64,000 bases of DNA. It comes from Mycobacterium europaeum. GTDB lineage: Bacteria; Actinomycetota; Actinomycetes; Mycobacteriales; Mycobacteriaceae. The notes beneath the pieces were generated by a model. That model was not told where the DNA came from, did not search any database, and saw only the letters and a program-made list of their open reading frames with translations. Positions 7,495 to 15,668 of the stretch are shown here, piece after piece (within the stretch, counting starts at the first letter, position 1; each line of letters begins with the position of its first letter). The stretch lies in NCBI RefSeq assembly GCF_002102155.1, contig NZ_LQOU01000064.1, forward strand, positions 99,314 through 163,313, read 5' to 3'. A program made the translations under genes and the position numbers.

Positions 7495-9765
7495 ATGGCA
7501 CCGCGGGTGAAGCTGACCAACGCCGACAAGGTGCTCTATCCCGCCAGCGGGACCACGAAGCGCGACGTCTTCGATTACTACACCCGGATCGCCGAGGTGA
7601 TGATTCCCCACATCGCGGGGCGCCCGGCCACCCGCAAACGCTGGCCGAACGGCGTCGAGCAGGACGCCTTCTTCGAAAAGCAGCTGGCCGCCTCGGCCCC
7701 CGACTGGTTGCCGCGCGCCAGCGTCACCCACCGGTCCGGGACCACGACCTACCCGATCATCGATACCCCCGAGGCGCTGGCCTGGATCGCGCAGCAGGCC
7801 GCGCTGGAAGTGCACGTGCCGCAGTGGCGGTTCGTCGCCCAGTGGACGCGGAGCAAGGCCGAGGAACTCAAGCCCGGCCCGGCGACCCGATTGGTCTTCG
7901 ACCTCGACCCCGGTGAAGGCGTGACCATGGCCCAGCTGGCCGAGGTGGCCCATGCCGTGCGCGAGCTGATCGGCGGGATCGGGCTGACCCTGTTCCCGCT
8001 CACCAGCGGCAGCAAGGGCCTGCACCTCTACGCGCCGCTGGCGGAACCGGTGAGCAGCAAGGGCGCGACCGTGTTGGCGAAACGGGTTGCCCAGCAACTG
8101 GAAACGTCGATGCCCAAGCTGGTCACCTCGACCATGACCCGCAGCCTGCGGGCGGGCAAGATTTTTCTCGACTGGAGCCAGAACAACGGATCCAAAACGA
8201 CCGTCGCACCGTATTCCCTGCGTGGACGCGAACACCCGACGGTCGCCGCGCCGCGCACCTGGGCGGAGATCGACGACCCGGCGTCGCTGCGCCAACTGCG
8301 CTACGACGAGGTGCTGGCCCGGGTGGCGCGCGACGGTGACCTGCTGGCGGCGCTGGACAACGACGTCGCCGCCCCGGACCGGCTGACCAAGTACCGCAGC
8401 ATGCGGGACGCGTCGAAGACTCCGGAACCGGTGCCCCGGACGAAACCTGAGTCCGGCCAAGGCAATACGTTCGTCATCCAGGAGCACCACGCCCGCCGGC
8501 TGCACTACGACTTCCGGCTGGAGCGCGACGGCGTGCTGGTGTCGTGGGCGGTGCCGAAGAACCTGCCCGAAACCACGTCGGTGAACCACCTGGCGGTCCA
8601 CACCGAGGACCATCCGCTGGAATACGCCACCTTCGAAGGCAGCATCCCCAAGGGCGAATACGGGGCCGGGAAGGTGGTCATCTGGGACTCCGGCACCTAT
8701 GAGGCGGAGAAGTTCGATCAGTCCGCCGAAAAAGGGGAGGTCATCGTCAATCTGCGCGGCAGCAAGGTCTCCGGCCGCTACGCCCTGATCCAAACCAAGG
8801 GTGACCAGTGGCTGGCGCACCGGATGAAGGACCAGAAGGTCTTCGACTTCGACGCAATAGCGCCCATGCTCGCCTCCCACGGCTCGGTCGCCGGCTGCAA
8901 GGCGAGCCAGTGGGCGTTCGAAGGCAAGTGGGACGGCTACCGGCTGCTGGTCGAGATCGACCACGGAAGCCTGCGGGTACGGTCGCGGCGAGGCCGGGAG
9001 GTCACCGACGAATACCCCCAATTGCGCGCTCTGACCGCCGATCTCGCCGACCATCACGTGGTGCTCGACGGGGAGGCGGTCGTCCTGGACGACTCCGGGG
9101 TGCCGAGCTTTCATGCGATGCAGAACCGGGGCCGCGGCAGCCGCGTCCAGTTCTGGGCGTTCGACCTGCTGTATCTCGACGGCCGTTCGCTGCTGCGGGC
9201 CCGCTACCAGGACCGCCGAAAACTGTTGGAAACGTTGGCCAGTGGCGGCGGCCTCATCGTCCCCGAGCTGCTGCCCGGCGACGGGAAACAGGCGCTGGAG
9301 CACTCACTCGAGCACGGCTGGGAGGGCGTGGTCGCCAAGAGACGCGACTCCACCTATCAGCCCGGCCGACGCTCGGCGTCCTGGATCAAGGACAAGCATT
9401 GGAACACCCAGGAAGTCGTCATCGGTGGCTGGAAGGCCGGCGAGGGCGGGCGCAGCAGCGGCATCGGCTCGCTGCTGATGGGCATTCCGGTCGACGGTGG
9501 CCTGCACTTCGCCGGGCGCGTCGGCACCGGGTTCACCGAACGTGACCTGGCGAACCTGAAGAAGACGCTGGCACCGCTGCACACCGACCGGTCTCCCTTC
9601 ACCCCGCCGCTTCCGCGCACCGAGGCCAGGGGCGTGACGTACGTCGAGCCGGTGCTCGTGGGCGAAGTGCGGTACAGCGAATGGACCCCGGATGACCGGT
9701 TGCGCCAATCGAGTTGGCGTGGGCTGCGGCCGGACAAGGAACCGAGCGAGGTGGTGCGCGAATGA
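7495..9765 (+). CDS. ligD: ATP-dependent DNA ligase LigD (polymerase, phosphoesterase and ligase domains)
   Basis: LigD fills, trims and seals Ku-bound double-strand breaks. The 756-residue product has all three mycobacterial domains in order. The polymerase/primase domain (about 1-290) holds the metal-binding pair D136/D138 in LVFDLDPGEG. The 3'-phosphoesterase domain (about 320-450) is marked by FVIQEHHARRLHYDFRLE. The ligase domain (about 465-750) has the nucleotidyl lysine K478 in FEGKWDGYR, followed by LDGEAVVLD, FWAFDLLYLDG and EGVVAKRRDS. The length and end (LRPDKEPSEVVRE) match M. tuberculosis LigD (759 residues). ATG 7495 is chosen over an in-frame TTG three codons earlier because of the -10 element. 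The stop overlaps the next gene (ATGA). Confidence 0.97.
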   Translation: MAPRVKLTNADKVLYPASGTTKRDVFDYYTRIAEVMIPHIAGRPATRKRWPNGVEQDAFFEKQLAASAPDWLPRASVTHRSGTTTYPIIDTPEALAWIAQQAALEVHVPQWRFVAQWTRSKAEELKPGPATRLVFDLDPGEGVTMAQLAEVAHAVRELIGGIGLTLFPLTSGSKGLHLYAPLAEPVSSKGATVLAKRVAQQLETSMPKLVTSTMTRSLRAGKIFLDWSQNNGSKTTVAPYSLRGREHPTVAAPRTWAEIDDPASLRQLRYDEVLARVARDGDLLAALDNDVAAPDRLTKYRSMRDASKTPEPVPRTKPESGQGNTFVIQEHHARRLHYDFRLERDGVLVSWAVPKNLPETTSVNHLAVHTEDHPLEYATFEGSIPKGEYGAGKVVIWDSGTYEAEKFDQSAEKGEVIVNLRGSKVSGRYALIQTKGDQWLAHRMKDQKVFDFDAIAPMLASHGSVAGCKASQWAFEGKWDGYRLLVEIDHGSLRVRSRRGREVTDEYPQLRALTADLADHHVVLDGEAVVLDDSGVPSFHAMQNRGRGSRVQFWAFDLLYLDGRSLLRARYQDRRKLLETLASGGGLIVPELLPGDGKQALEHSLEHGWEGVVAKRRDSTYQPGRRSASWIKDKHWNTQEVVIGGWKAGEGGRSSGIGSLLMGIPVDGGLHFAGRVGTGFTERDLANLKKTLAPLHTDRSPFTPPLPRTEARGVTYVEPVLVGEVRYSEWTPDDRLRQSSWRGLRPDKEPSEVVRE

Positions 9766-11699
9766 AATGGGTGACCTACCTTGACGCGGACGGCGAACGC
9801 ACCGGCGTGCTCGCCGGCGACGTCATCCACCCGATGCCCGCGGGCGTGACGCTGCTCGACCTCATCGGGCGCGGCGCCGACGGATTGCGTGCGGCCGGCG
9901 AGGAGGCGCTGCGCGCCCCCGTCGCCACAGTGCCCGTGGCCGCGGTGCGGCTCCTGGCGCCGATCCCGCGTCCGCCGTCCATCCGCGACTCGCTGTGCTT
10001 CCTGGATCACATGCGCAACTGCCAGGCCGCGCTGGGCGCCGGGCGGACGCTCGCCGACACCTGGTATCGGATACCGGCGTTCTATTTCGCTTGCCCCGCA
10101 ACGGTTTTAGGCCCCTACGACGACGCCCCCGCCGCCCCTGGAAGCGCTTGGCAGGACTTCGAATTGGAGATCGCCGCGATCATCGGCACCGGCGGGCGGG
10201 ACCTGACGGTCGACGAAGCCGAGCGCGCCATCATCGGCTACACCATCTTCAATGACTGGTCCGCGCGCGACCTGCAGCAATTGGAGAGCCAACTGGGCAT
10301 CGGGCAGGGCAAGGGCAAGGACGGCGGCGTGACCCTGGGCCCCTACCTGGTGACGCCCGACGAGCTCGAGCCGTACCGGCGGGGCGGCAGGCTGGACCTG
10401 CGGGTGACCGCCCTGGTCAACGACGCCGTCATCGGCACGGGGTCGACCGCCCAAATGGACTGGACCTTCGGCGAAGTCATCTCCTACGCCTCCCGGGGCG
10501 TGACGCTCGCCCCGGGCGACGTCATCGGCTCCGGAACGGTGCCGACCTGCACGCTCGTCGAGCACCTCAACCCGACGGCGCTGGACTCTTTCCCCGGCTG
10601 GCTGCACGACGGCGACGTCGTCACGCTCCAGGTCCAGGGGCTCGGGGAGACCCGACAGACCGTGCGCGCCAGCCGCGCGCCGCACCCGTTGGCCGTCCGG
10701 CGCAACCCGGACGCCCCGCCCGCCCCACCGCGGGTGAACCGGGCGGCCGCCAAGGTGCCCTACACCCGCGGTCTGCACGAGGTCGCCGACCGGGTGTGGG
10801 CCTGGACCCTGCCGGACGGCGGCTACGGGTGGAGCAACGCCGGGCTGGTCGCCGGCGACGGGGCGTCCCTGCTCGTCGACACCCTGTTCGACCTGGCGTT
10901 GACCCGCGAAATGCTCAGCACGATGCGGAACATCACCGCCGCGGCACCCATCACCGACGCGTTGATCACCCACTCCAACGGCGATCACACCCACGGCAAC
11001 CAGCTGCTCGATCCCTCCGTCCGGATCATCGCCGCGCGGGGCACGGCCGACGAGATCGCGCACGGGATGGCACCCGAGATGCTGGCGATGGCGCAGACCG
11101 CGAACCTGGGCCCCGTCGCGACCCCCTACACCCGGGACCGCTTCGGGCACTTCGACTTCAGCGGCATCACGGTGCGCAACGCGGATCAGACGTTCGACCG
11201 CGAGCTGACCATCGAGGTCGGTGGGCGGCGCATCGACCTGCTGAACTTGGGTCCGGCGCACACCGCCGCGGATTCGGTGGTGCTTGTGCCCGACGCCGGT
11301 GTGCTGTTCGCCGGCGACCTGCTGTTCATCGGCTGCACCCCCATCGTGTGGGCCGGCCCGATCGCCAACTGGATCGCGGCGTGCGACGCGATGATCGCGC
11401 TGGACGCGCCGACGGTGGTACCCGGCCACGGCCCCGTCACCGACCCGGACGGAATCCGCGCTGTGCGCGGCTATCTCGCGGACGTCTCCGAACAAGCCGA
11501 GGCCGCCTACCGCCGCGGGCTGTCGTGGTCCGAGGCGGCCGACACCATCGACCTCGGTGAGTACGCGAGCTGGCTGGACGCCGAGCGCGTCGTCGTCAAC
11601 GTCTATCAGCGGTACCGCGAACTCGACCCGGAGACCCCGCAGCTGGAGGCGATGGCCCTGCTGGTGATGCAGGCCGAGTGGCTGGCCAGGCGCGGCTAG
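9762..11699 (+). CDS. Fumarylacetoacetate hydrolase-family / metallo-beta-lactamase-fold fusion protein
   Basis: This 645-residue two-domain protein matches Rv0939 in position and size. Residues about 70-310 are an FAH-family domain (2-hydroxyhepta-2,4-diene-1,7-dioate isomerase type) with SIRDSLCFLDHMRN, WQDFELEIAAIIG and GYTIFNDWSARDLQ, which supply the usual carboxylate metal ligands. Residues about 345-560 are a metallo-beta-lactamase fold. Its first motif is THSNGDHTHGN: H404, D408 and H409 are present but the second histidine is Asn406. The later ligands look intact (H500, D519 in FAGDLLF, H556 in VPGHGPV). It is coupled to ligD by an ATGA overlap. The substrate is unknown; ring-cleavage or acyl-ester hydrolysis is a guess from the families. 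Confidence 0.86.
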   Translation: MKWVTYLDADGERTGVLAGDVIHPMPAGVTLLDLIGRGADGLRAAGEEALRAPVATVPVAAVRLLAPIPRPPSIRDSLCFLDHMRNCQAALGAGRTLADTWYRIPAFYFACPATVLGPYDDAPAAPGSAWQDFELEIAAIIGTGGRDLTVDEAERAIIGYTIFNDWSARDLQQLESQLGIGQGKGKDGGVTLGPYLVTPDELEPYRRGGRLDLRVTALVNDAVIGTGSTAQMDWTFGEVISYASRGVTLAPGDVIGSGTVPTCTLVEHLNPTALDSFPGWLHDGDVVTLQVQGLGETRQTVRASRAPHPLAVRRNPDAPPAPPRVNRAAAKVPYTRGLHEVADRVWAWTLPDGGYGWSNAGLVAGDGASLLVDTLFDLALTREMLSTMRNITAAAPITDALITHSNGDHTHGNQLLDPSVRIIAARGTADEIAHGMAPEMLAMAQTANLGPVATPYTRDRFGHFDFSGITVRNADQTFDRELTIEVGGRRIDLLNLGPAHTAADSVVLVPDAGVLFAGDLLFIGCTPIVWAGPIANWIAACDAMIALDAPTVVPGHGPVTDPDGIRAVRGYLADVSEQAEAAYRRGLSWSEAADTIDLGEYASWLDAERVVVNVYQRYRELDPETPQLEAMALLVMQAEWLARRG

Positions 11700-12613
11700 A
11701 GCCGCACCGCCCGGACGAATTTGATCGTGGCAGCCGGGACCTGCTCCGCGGCGGGCCCCAACTCCGGCAGCCCGGCGGCGGAGAACAGGTCGGTGAGCCG
11801 GGATTCGGTTGTTTCCCAACCGTTTTCGTGCAGGTGCGCGGCGACGTCGGTGTGCTCGCCGGGATACGACAAGCTGGTCAGGTCCATGTCGAGTCCCTGC
11901 TGTCGCCAACCCTCGGTCGCGAGCCGGGCCTGCTCGCGGGCCGCCGGCGACGTGCCGGTCACCGTGCCGTAGTCGGCGGCGAACCGGCTGCCCTCGGCCG
12001 ACAGCGGGATGATGGAGTCCAGCAGCCGCACCTCGGCCTCCGGCGGGAGCCATCCGATCAGCACGCCCTCGGCCAGCCATGCCGTGGGGTGGGCCGGATC
12101 GAAGCCCGCCTCCTGGAGCGCCGCCGGCCAGTCATCGCGCAGATCGACGCCGACCTCGCGGAGCTTGGCGGTGGGCGCCGCCCCGATCTCCGACATCGTC
12201 GCCGCCTTGAACGCGATGACCTCGGGCTGGTCGATTTCGTACACGATCGTCCCGATCGGCCAGCGCAGCCGGTAGGCGCGTGAATCCAGCCCCGAGGCCA
12301 CGATCACCACCTGGAGCAGCCCCGCCTGCCCGGCCGCGGCGAAATAGTCGTCGAAATACCGCGCGCGGGCGGCGAACGTGTCGACCATCCGGGGGAACCC
12401 GACGCTCCGCTCGAGGTCGTCGGGATCGAGCTCGCCACTGGCCAGCCTGGTGAACACGTCCAAGCCCACGGCGCGCACCAGCGGTTCGGCGAAGTCGTCC
12501 GTGATGACCGGCTGCGGACGCTTGCTTGCGGCGGCCCGGGCAGCGGCGACCATGGTGGCCGTCGCCCCCACGCTGTTGGCCAGGTCCCAGCTGTCACCTT
12601 CGGTTCGTGCCAT
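11696..12613 (-). CDS. SAM-dependent methyltransferase, mycobacterial TIGR00027 family
   Basis: This 305-residue protein belongs to the large mycobacterial family of putative S-adenosylmethionine-dependent methyltransferases. Diagnostic segments are WDLANSVGATATMVAAARA at the N terminus, RARYFDDYF, VIVASGLDSRAYRL (SAM-binding region), VYEIDQPEVIAFK and PTAWLAEGVLIGWLP. The ATG is preceded by GAAGGAGAAG, a strong ribosome site. The substrate is unknown. Its TAG stop is read from the same CTAG tetramer as the stop of the convergent fusion gene. It is divergent from the crotonase gene, with 75 bp between the starts. Confidence 0.9.
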   Translation of the reverse strand: MARTEGDSWDLANSVGATATMVAAARAAASKRPQPVITDDFAEPLVRAVGLDVFTRLASGELDPDDLERSVGFPRMVDTFAARARYFDDYFAAAGQAGLLQVVIVASGLDSRAYRLRWPIGTIVYEIDQPEVIAFKAATMSEIGAAPTAKLREVGVDLRDDWPAALQEAGFDPAHPTAWLAEGVLIGWLPPEAEVRLLDSIIPLSAEGSRFAADYGTVTGTSPAAREQARLATEGWRQQGLDMDLTSLSYPGEHTDVAAHLHENGWETTESRLTDLFSAAGLPELGPAAEQVPAATIKFVRAVRL

Positions 12614-12688
12614 GGCTTCTCCTTCGATGTGGTGGCCAAACCACGGTATGCCCCGTCGGTGAAATCCGCGTCGCCTACCGTTTCTGCC

Positions 12689-13495
12689 ATGCCCGCAGTG
12701 GAATCCGAAACCGTCGAAGACGGCATCGCCCGCATCACCCTGAACCGGCCCGAGCGCCTCAACGCCATCGACGGCGCGTTGATCGACGGCGTGGACCACG
12801 CCTTGGACACGCTGAGCGGCGGCGAGTTCAGGGTCGCGATTCTGACCGGCGCCGGACGCGGATTCTGCGCGGGGGCCGACTTGAGCGGCACCGGCGAGCC
12901 GTGGACCAAGCCGAGGCCGTCGACCCCGGCGTTCAAAGTCAACTACGACTCCCAGGTCCGCCTGGCCGACCTGTTCACCCGGATCTACGAGCTGCCCATT
13001 CCGGTGATCGCCGCCGTCAACGGGGTGGCCGTCGGGGGAGGGCTGGCCTTCGCGCTGGTGTGCGACATCCGTGTCGCCTCCGACCGGGCGCGGTTCTCCT
13101 CGGCGTTCATCAAGGCGGGCTTCTCGTCGATGGACATGGGCACCAGCTACCTGCTACCCAAGATCGTCGGTGCGGGCGTGGCGCGCGAACTCATGCTGAC
13201 CGGCCGCATCATCGACGCGGCCGAGGCCTACCGCATCAAGCTGGTGCACGAGGTGGTGGCCCCCGACGACCTGATGCCGGCCGCGCTGAAGGTGGCCCGC
13301 TCGATCGCCGCGAACAACGCCTACGGCGTCTGGCAGACCAAGATCGGGCTCAACGCGGCACTGGATGCGCCCAGCCTGCGGCATGCCATCGAGATCGAGA
13401 ACCGCACCCAGATCCTCACCGGCTTCACCAACAACCCGGTCGAGGCGGCCAAGGCGCACCGGGAGAAGCGAGCCCCGAAGTGGGATCCGCTGTGA
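12689..13495 (+). CDS. Enoyl-CoA hydratase/isomerase (crotonase) family protein
   Basis: This 268-residue crotonase-fold enzyme acts on acyl-CoA thioesters. It has ITLNRPERLNAID, the oxyanion-hole segments RGFCAGADL and VNGVAVGGGLAFALVCDIRVAS, and SSMDMGTSYLLPKIVG. In the segment ARFSSAFIKAGF the first catalytic glutamate of true hydratases is replaced, while an Asp is kept in MDMG, a pattern of hydratase-like or isomerase-type members. ATG 12689 is chosen because a TACCGT -10 element lies 7 nt upstream, suggesting a leaderless mRNA; no Shine-Dalgarno is present. The gene is not in the equivalent M. tuberculosis interval as I recall it. Confidence 0.88.
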   Translation: MPAVESETVEDGIARITLNRPERLNAIDGALIDGVDHALDTLSGGEFRVAILTGAGRGFCAGADLSGTGEPWTKPRPSTPAFKVNYDSQVRLADLFTRIYELPIPVIAAVNGVAVGGGLAFALVCDIRVASDRARFSSAFIKAGFSSMDMGTSYLLPKIVGAGVARELMLTGRIIDAAEAYRIKLVHEVVAPDDLMPAALKVARSIAANNAYGVWQTKIGLNAALDAPSLRHAIEIENRTQILTGFTNNPVEAAKAHREKRAPKWDPL

Positions 13496-13507
13496 CGGTC
13501 AGGGAGG

Positions 13508-14374
13508 TCAGACCTTCGCGATGACGTTCTCGGCGAACATCTCGAGGTTGCGGATCTTGTTCTCCAGCGGCTCGGTGTCCGTGCCCTTGATGTAGGGGAT
13601 GCGGAAGCCGACGATCGCATCGGTGACGCCCTTGTCTTCCAGGCGTTTGATGCCGTCCACGGTGTAGGCGTCGGCCGAGATGACGTGAATCTGGAAGGGC
13701 CCGGTCTTGCCGGCCTCCTCGCGATACCGCATGAGCTTGGCGATGAGCGCGTCGAGTTCCTCCGGGTCGCCGCCGCCGTGCATCCAGCCGTCCAGCCGGG
13801 CCGCGCGGCGCAGCGCCGCGTCGGCATGCCCGCCGATCAAGATCGGGATCGGCTGTGTGGGAGCCGGCGTCATCTTGGTCTTGGGGATGTCGTAGAACTC
13901 GCCGTGGAATTCGAAGTAGTCGCCGCTCGTGAGGCCCTGGATGATTTCGATGCATTCGTCCATGCGCTTGCCGCGCCTCGCGAAGGGCACGCCCAGCAGT
14001 TCGTAGTCCTCCGGCCAGGGGCTGGTGCCGACGCCGAAGCCCACCCGGTTGTTGGTCAGTGCCGCCAGCGAACCGATCTGCTTGGCCACCAGAGCCGGCG
14101 GCCGGATGGGCAGCTTGAGTACGAAGAAGTTGAAGTGCAGCTTGGTCGTCACCGCGCCCAAGGCCGCCGTCAGCACGAAGGTTTCGATGAACTCCTTGCC
14201 GTCCAGGAACTCGCGGTCCCCGTCGGGCGTGTAGGGGTACTTCGAGTCCGACTCGAAGGGGTAGGCGATGCTGTCGGCGATCGTCATCGCGTGGTACCCG
14301 GCCGCCTCGGCCGCCTGGGCCAGCGGGATGTAGTACCGGTGATCGGTCATCGCCTCCGCGTAGGTGAACCGCAC
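13508..14374 (-). CDS. LLM-class F420-dependent oxidoreductase (Rv0940c-like)
   Basis: This 288-residue TIM-barrel enzyme is of the luciferase-like monooxygenase/F420 oxidoreductase class, the same length as Rv0940c. Family segments include YHAMTIADSIAYPFESDSKY, FFVLKLPIRPPALVAKQIGSLA, NRVGFGVGTSPWPEDYELLGVPFARRG with the conserved GxG turn, and PIPILIGGHADAALRRAARLDGW. The GTG start is preceded by AGGAAGG at good spacing. A KstR-type palindrome lies 39 bp upstream, so control with the sterol and lipid catabolism regulon is likely. The exact substrate is not known. Confidence 0.88.
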   Translation of the reverse strand: MRFTYAEAMTDHRYYIPLAQAAEAAGYHAMTIADSIAYPFESDSKYPYTPDGDREFLDGKEFIETFVLTAALGAVTTKLHFNFFVLKLPIRPPALVAKQIGSLAALTNNRVGFGVGTSPWPEDYELLGVPFARRGKRMDECIEIIQGLTSGDYFEFHGEFYDIPKTKMTPAPTQPIPILIGGHADAALRRAARLDGWMHGGGDPEELDALIAKLMRYREEAGKTGPFQIHVISADAYTVDGIKRLEDKGVTDAIVGFRIPYIKGTDTEPLENKIRNLEMFAENVIAKV

Positions 14375-14412
14375 GTCATCTGCCTTCCTGGAAACGGGTC
14401 GTGACACGAGAT

Positions 14413-14426
14413 TAGAACGTGTTCTA
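14413..14426 (-). promoter_or_regulatory. KstR-like operator upstream of the Rv0940c-type gene
   Basis: TAGAACGTGTTCTA fits the KstR consensus TNNAACNNGTTNNA at every fixed position and is a palindrome around a 2-bp centre. KstR is the TetR-family repressor of mycobacterial sterol and lipid catabolism, released by a cholesterol-derived CoA thioester. An identical 14-mer precedes the second F420-type oxidoreductase at 33991. Confidence 0.85.
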
Positions 14427-14463
14427 GTTCTACCCGTGCCCGGGTTCCCAGCACAATAAGGCG

Positions 14464-15228
14464 TCAGAGCTGGTTTTCGGGGCCGATCACCGCCCACACC
14501 GTCTTGCCGGCCGCGGTGGGGGTGTTGCCCCACGCGCGTGAGAGCGCGTCGACGATCGCCAGGCCCGACACGTCGATGCCGTTCGCGGGGGGCGGTAGCC
14601 GCAGGGCCGGGGCGTGGCTGCTGTCGGACACGGCGATGGTCGCCGTCGTGCCATGGCTCTCGATCCGCACCACGGGGACGCTCGCGGTGTGTTCCAGCAC
14701 GTTCTCGACGAACACGTTGACCACCACCAACGCGACCGGGATGAGCGTGGATTGCGACCAGGCGGTGAGCCACTCGCGGACCAGGCGGCGTGACTCGCGC
14801 AGGCTGGTCAGGTCGGCGGGCAGCTGCGCGTCGGCGCGGCGCACGGCACGCCGGCTCTGCTGGCTGAGCGCCTTCGTCGCCGCCTTCTCGGTCGCGTACA
14901 CCGGCATGAAGTAGGCGGCGCCGTTGCGGGTGATCGCCTCGCGTGTCCCGCGGTGCGCGCACACCAGGACAACCGGAACATGGGGATTGGCGCGGATCTG
15001 CCAATACGCACCGATGAACGTCGACGACGCCGAGTCGTCGAGCACCTTGAGGCCGGAGATGTTGACGATGACGGCGGCGGGCTCGTCCAGGGTGGCCTGC
15101 AGGATGTGGTCACGCAGCGACGCGGAGTTACCGGTGTCGAGGACGCCGTCGACGGTCAGGATGGCGACCGATTGGTCCGTCCGCGTCGCGACGGCCAGTG
15201 AGCTGGGGGATTCAGCCACCGAGCTCAC
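14464..15228 (-). CDS. STAS-domain and ATPase-domain regulatory protein (Rv0941c-like)
   Basis: This 254-residue soluble protein joins an N-terminal STAS (anti-sigma antagonist) domain, about 15-115, to a C-terminal HATPase domain, about 125-254. The STAS part contains VAILTVDGVLDTGNSASLRDHI and AAVIVNISGLKVLDDSASSTF, with Asp-Ser-Ala-Ser at the position phosphorylated in anti-anti-sigma factors. The second part contains VALVVVNVFVENVLEHTASVPVVRIE (the N box Asn) and GLAIVDALSRAWGN (the G1-like box), as in RsbW-type kinases. A sigma-factor or partner-switch role is inferred. The GTG start overlaps the stop of a possible 40-codon ORF (GTGA). Confidence 0.82.
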   Translation of the reverse strand: MSSVAESPSSLAVATRTDQSVAILTVDGVLDTGNSASLRDHILQATLDEPAAVIVNISGLKVLDDSASSTFIGAYWQIRANPHVPVVLVCAHRGTREAITRNGAAYFMPVYATEKAATKALSQQSRRAVRRADAQLPADLTSLRESRRLVREWLTAWSQSTLIPVALVVVNVFVENVLEHTASVPVVRIESHGTTATIAVSDSSHAPALRLPPPANGIDVSGLAIVDALSRAWGNTPTAAGKTVWAVIGPENQL

Positions 15229-15347
15229 CAGCGTGACCCCGTCCCCGTCGGGGGCCTAAAGCGTCGAGGCGCTCGGATCGCCGGCCGGATCCGCGATCGG
15301 GGAGGCATCACAATCCGGCTTCCCAGCGGGGTCCTGTCCGGTTCCAT
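15225..15347 (-). CDS. Possible small basic protein (40 residues) coupled to the STAS gene
   Basis: A short frame starts at an ATG preceded by GAGGAGCAGCG, a near-ideal ribosome site with about 6 nt spacing. It ends in a TGA that overlaps the GTG of the STAS/HATPase gene (GTGA). The product begins MEPDRTPLGSRIVMPP and is rich in Arg and Pro, with ten arginines and no recognisable domain. It could be a real small protein or a leader peptide that couples translation. High-GC shadow frames often look Arg/Pro rich, so coding status is unproven. The ribosome site and exact overlap are the only support. Confidence 0.35.
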   Translation of the reverse strand: MEPDRTPLGSRIVMPPRSRIRPAIRAPRRFRPPTGTGSRW

Positions 15348-15668
15348 CGCTGCTCCTCGAATCCCTGGCGGGCCAACTGCTTGAGTATCCGCCCTCAGCG
15401 ACAAAAGTCGAATGCGGGTCGAGCGGCCTGCAAGCCGCCCGAATGCGCAGCCCACCAGGGACATGTCCCGGACGCGCGCGGCATGCGGCGCGGTAGGAGT
15501 GAGGCGCGTGCCCGTCCCCACCCGTTCGAGGCCCCCGCCTCTACCGCACCGAACCTGACGTTCGAATCTGCTGCGCAGCACGCGCATGTCCCGAAGTTAC
15601 CACCCTCCGGTGGTCCGAACGCCTGATTACGCCCGCAAGCGGTTCGATGAGCAGCGCAAAGGGGCCGG
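15348..15668. other. Intergenic stretch without a supportable gene
   Basis: These 321 bp lie between the possible small ORF and the end of the monooxygenase gene; all flanking genes are on the minus strand. Short open frames exist on both strands but none has a convincing ribosome site, conserved start or known family. The promoter for the STAS gene should be near its left end. In M. tuberculosis a small hypothetical gene (Rv0942) sits about here, and I see no clear counterpart. Confidence 0.5.

Noticed and set aside
7429..9303. Open frame antisense to ligD (over 600 codons)
   Set aside because: ligD is intact in all three domains on the plus strand; no ribosome site or family match supports the antisense frame.
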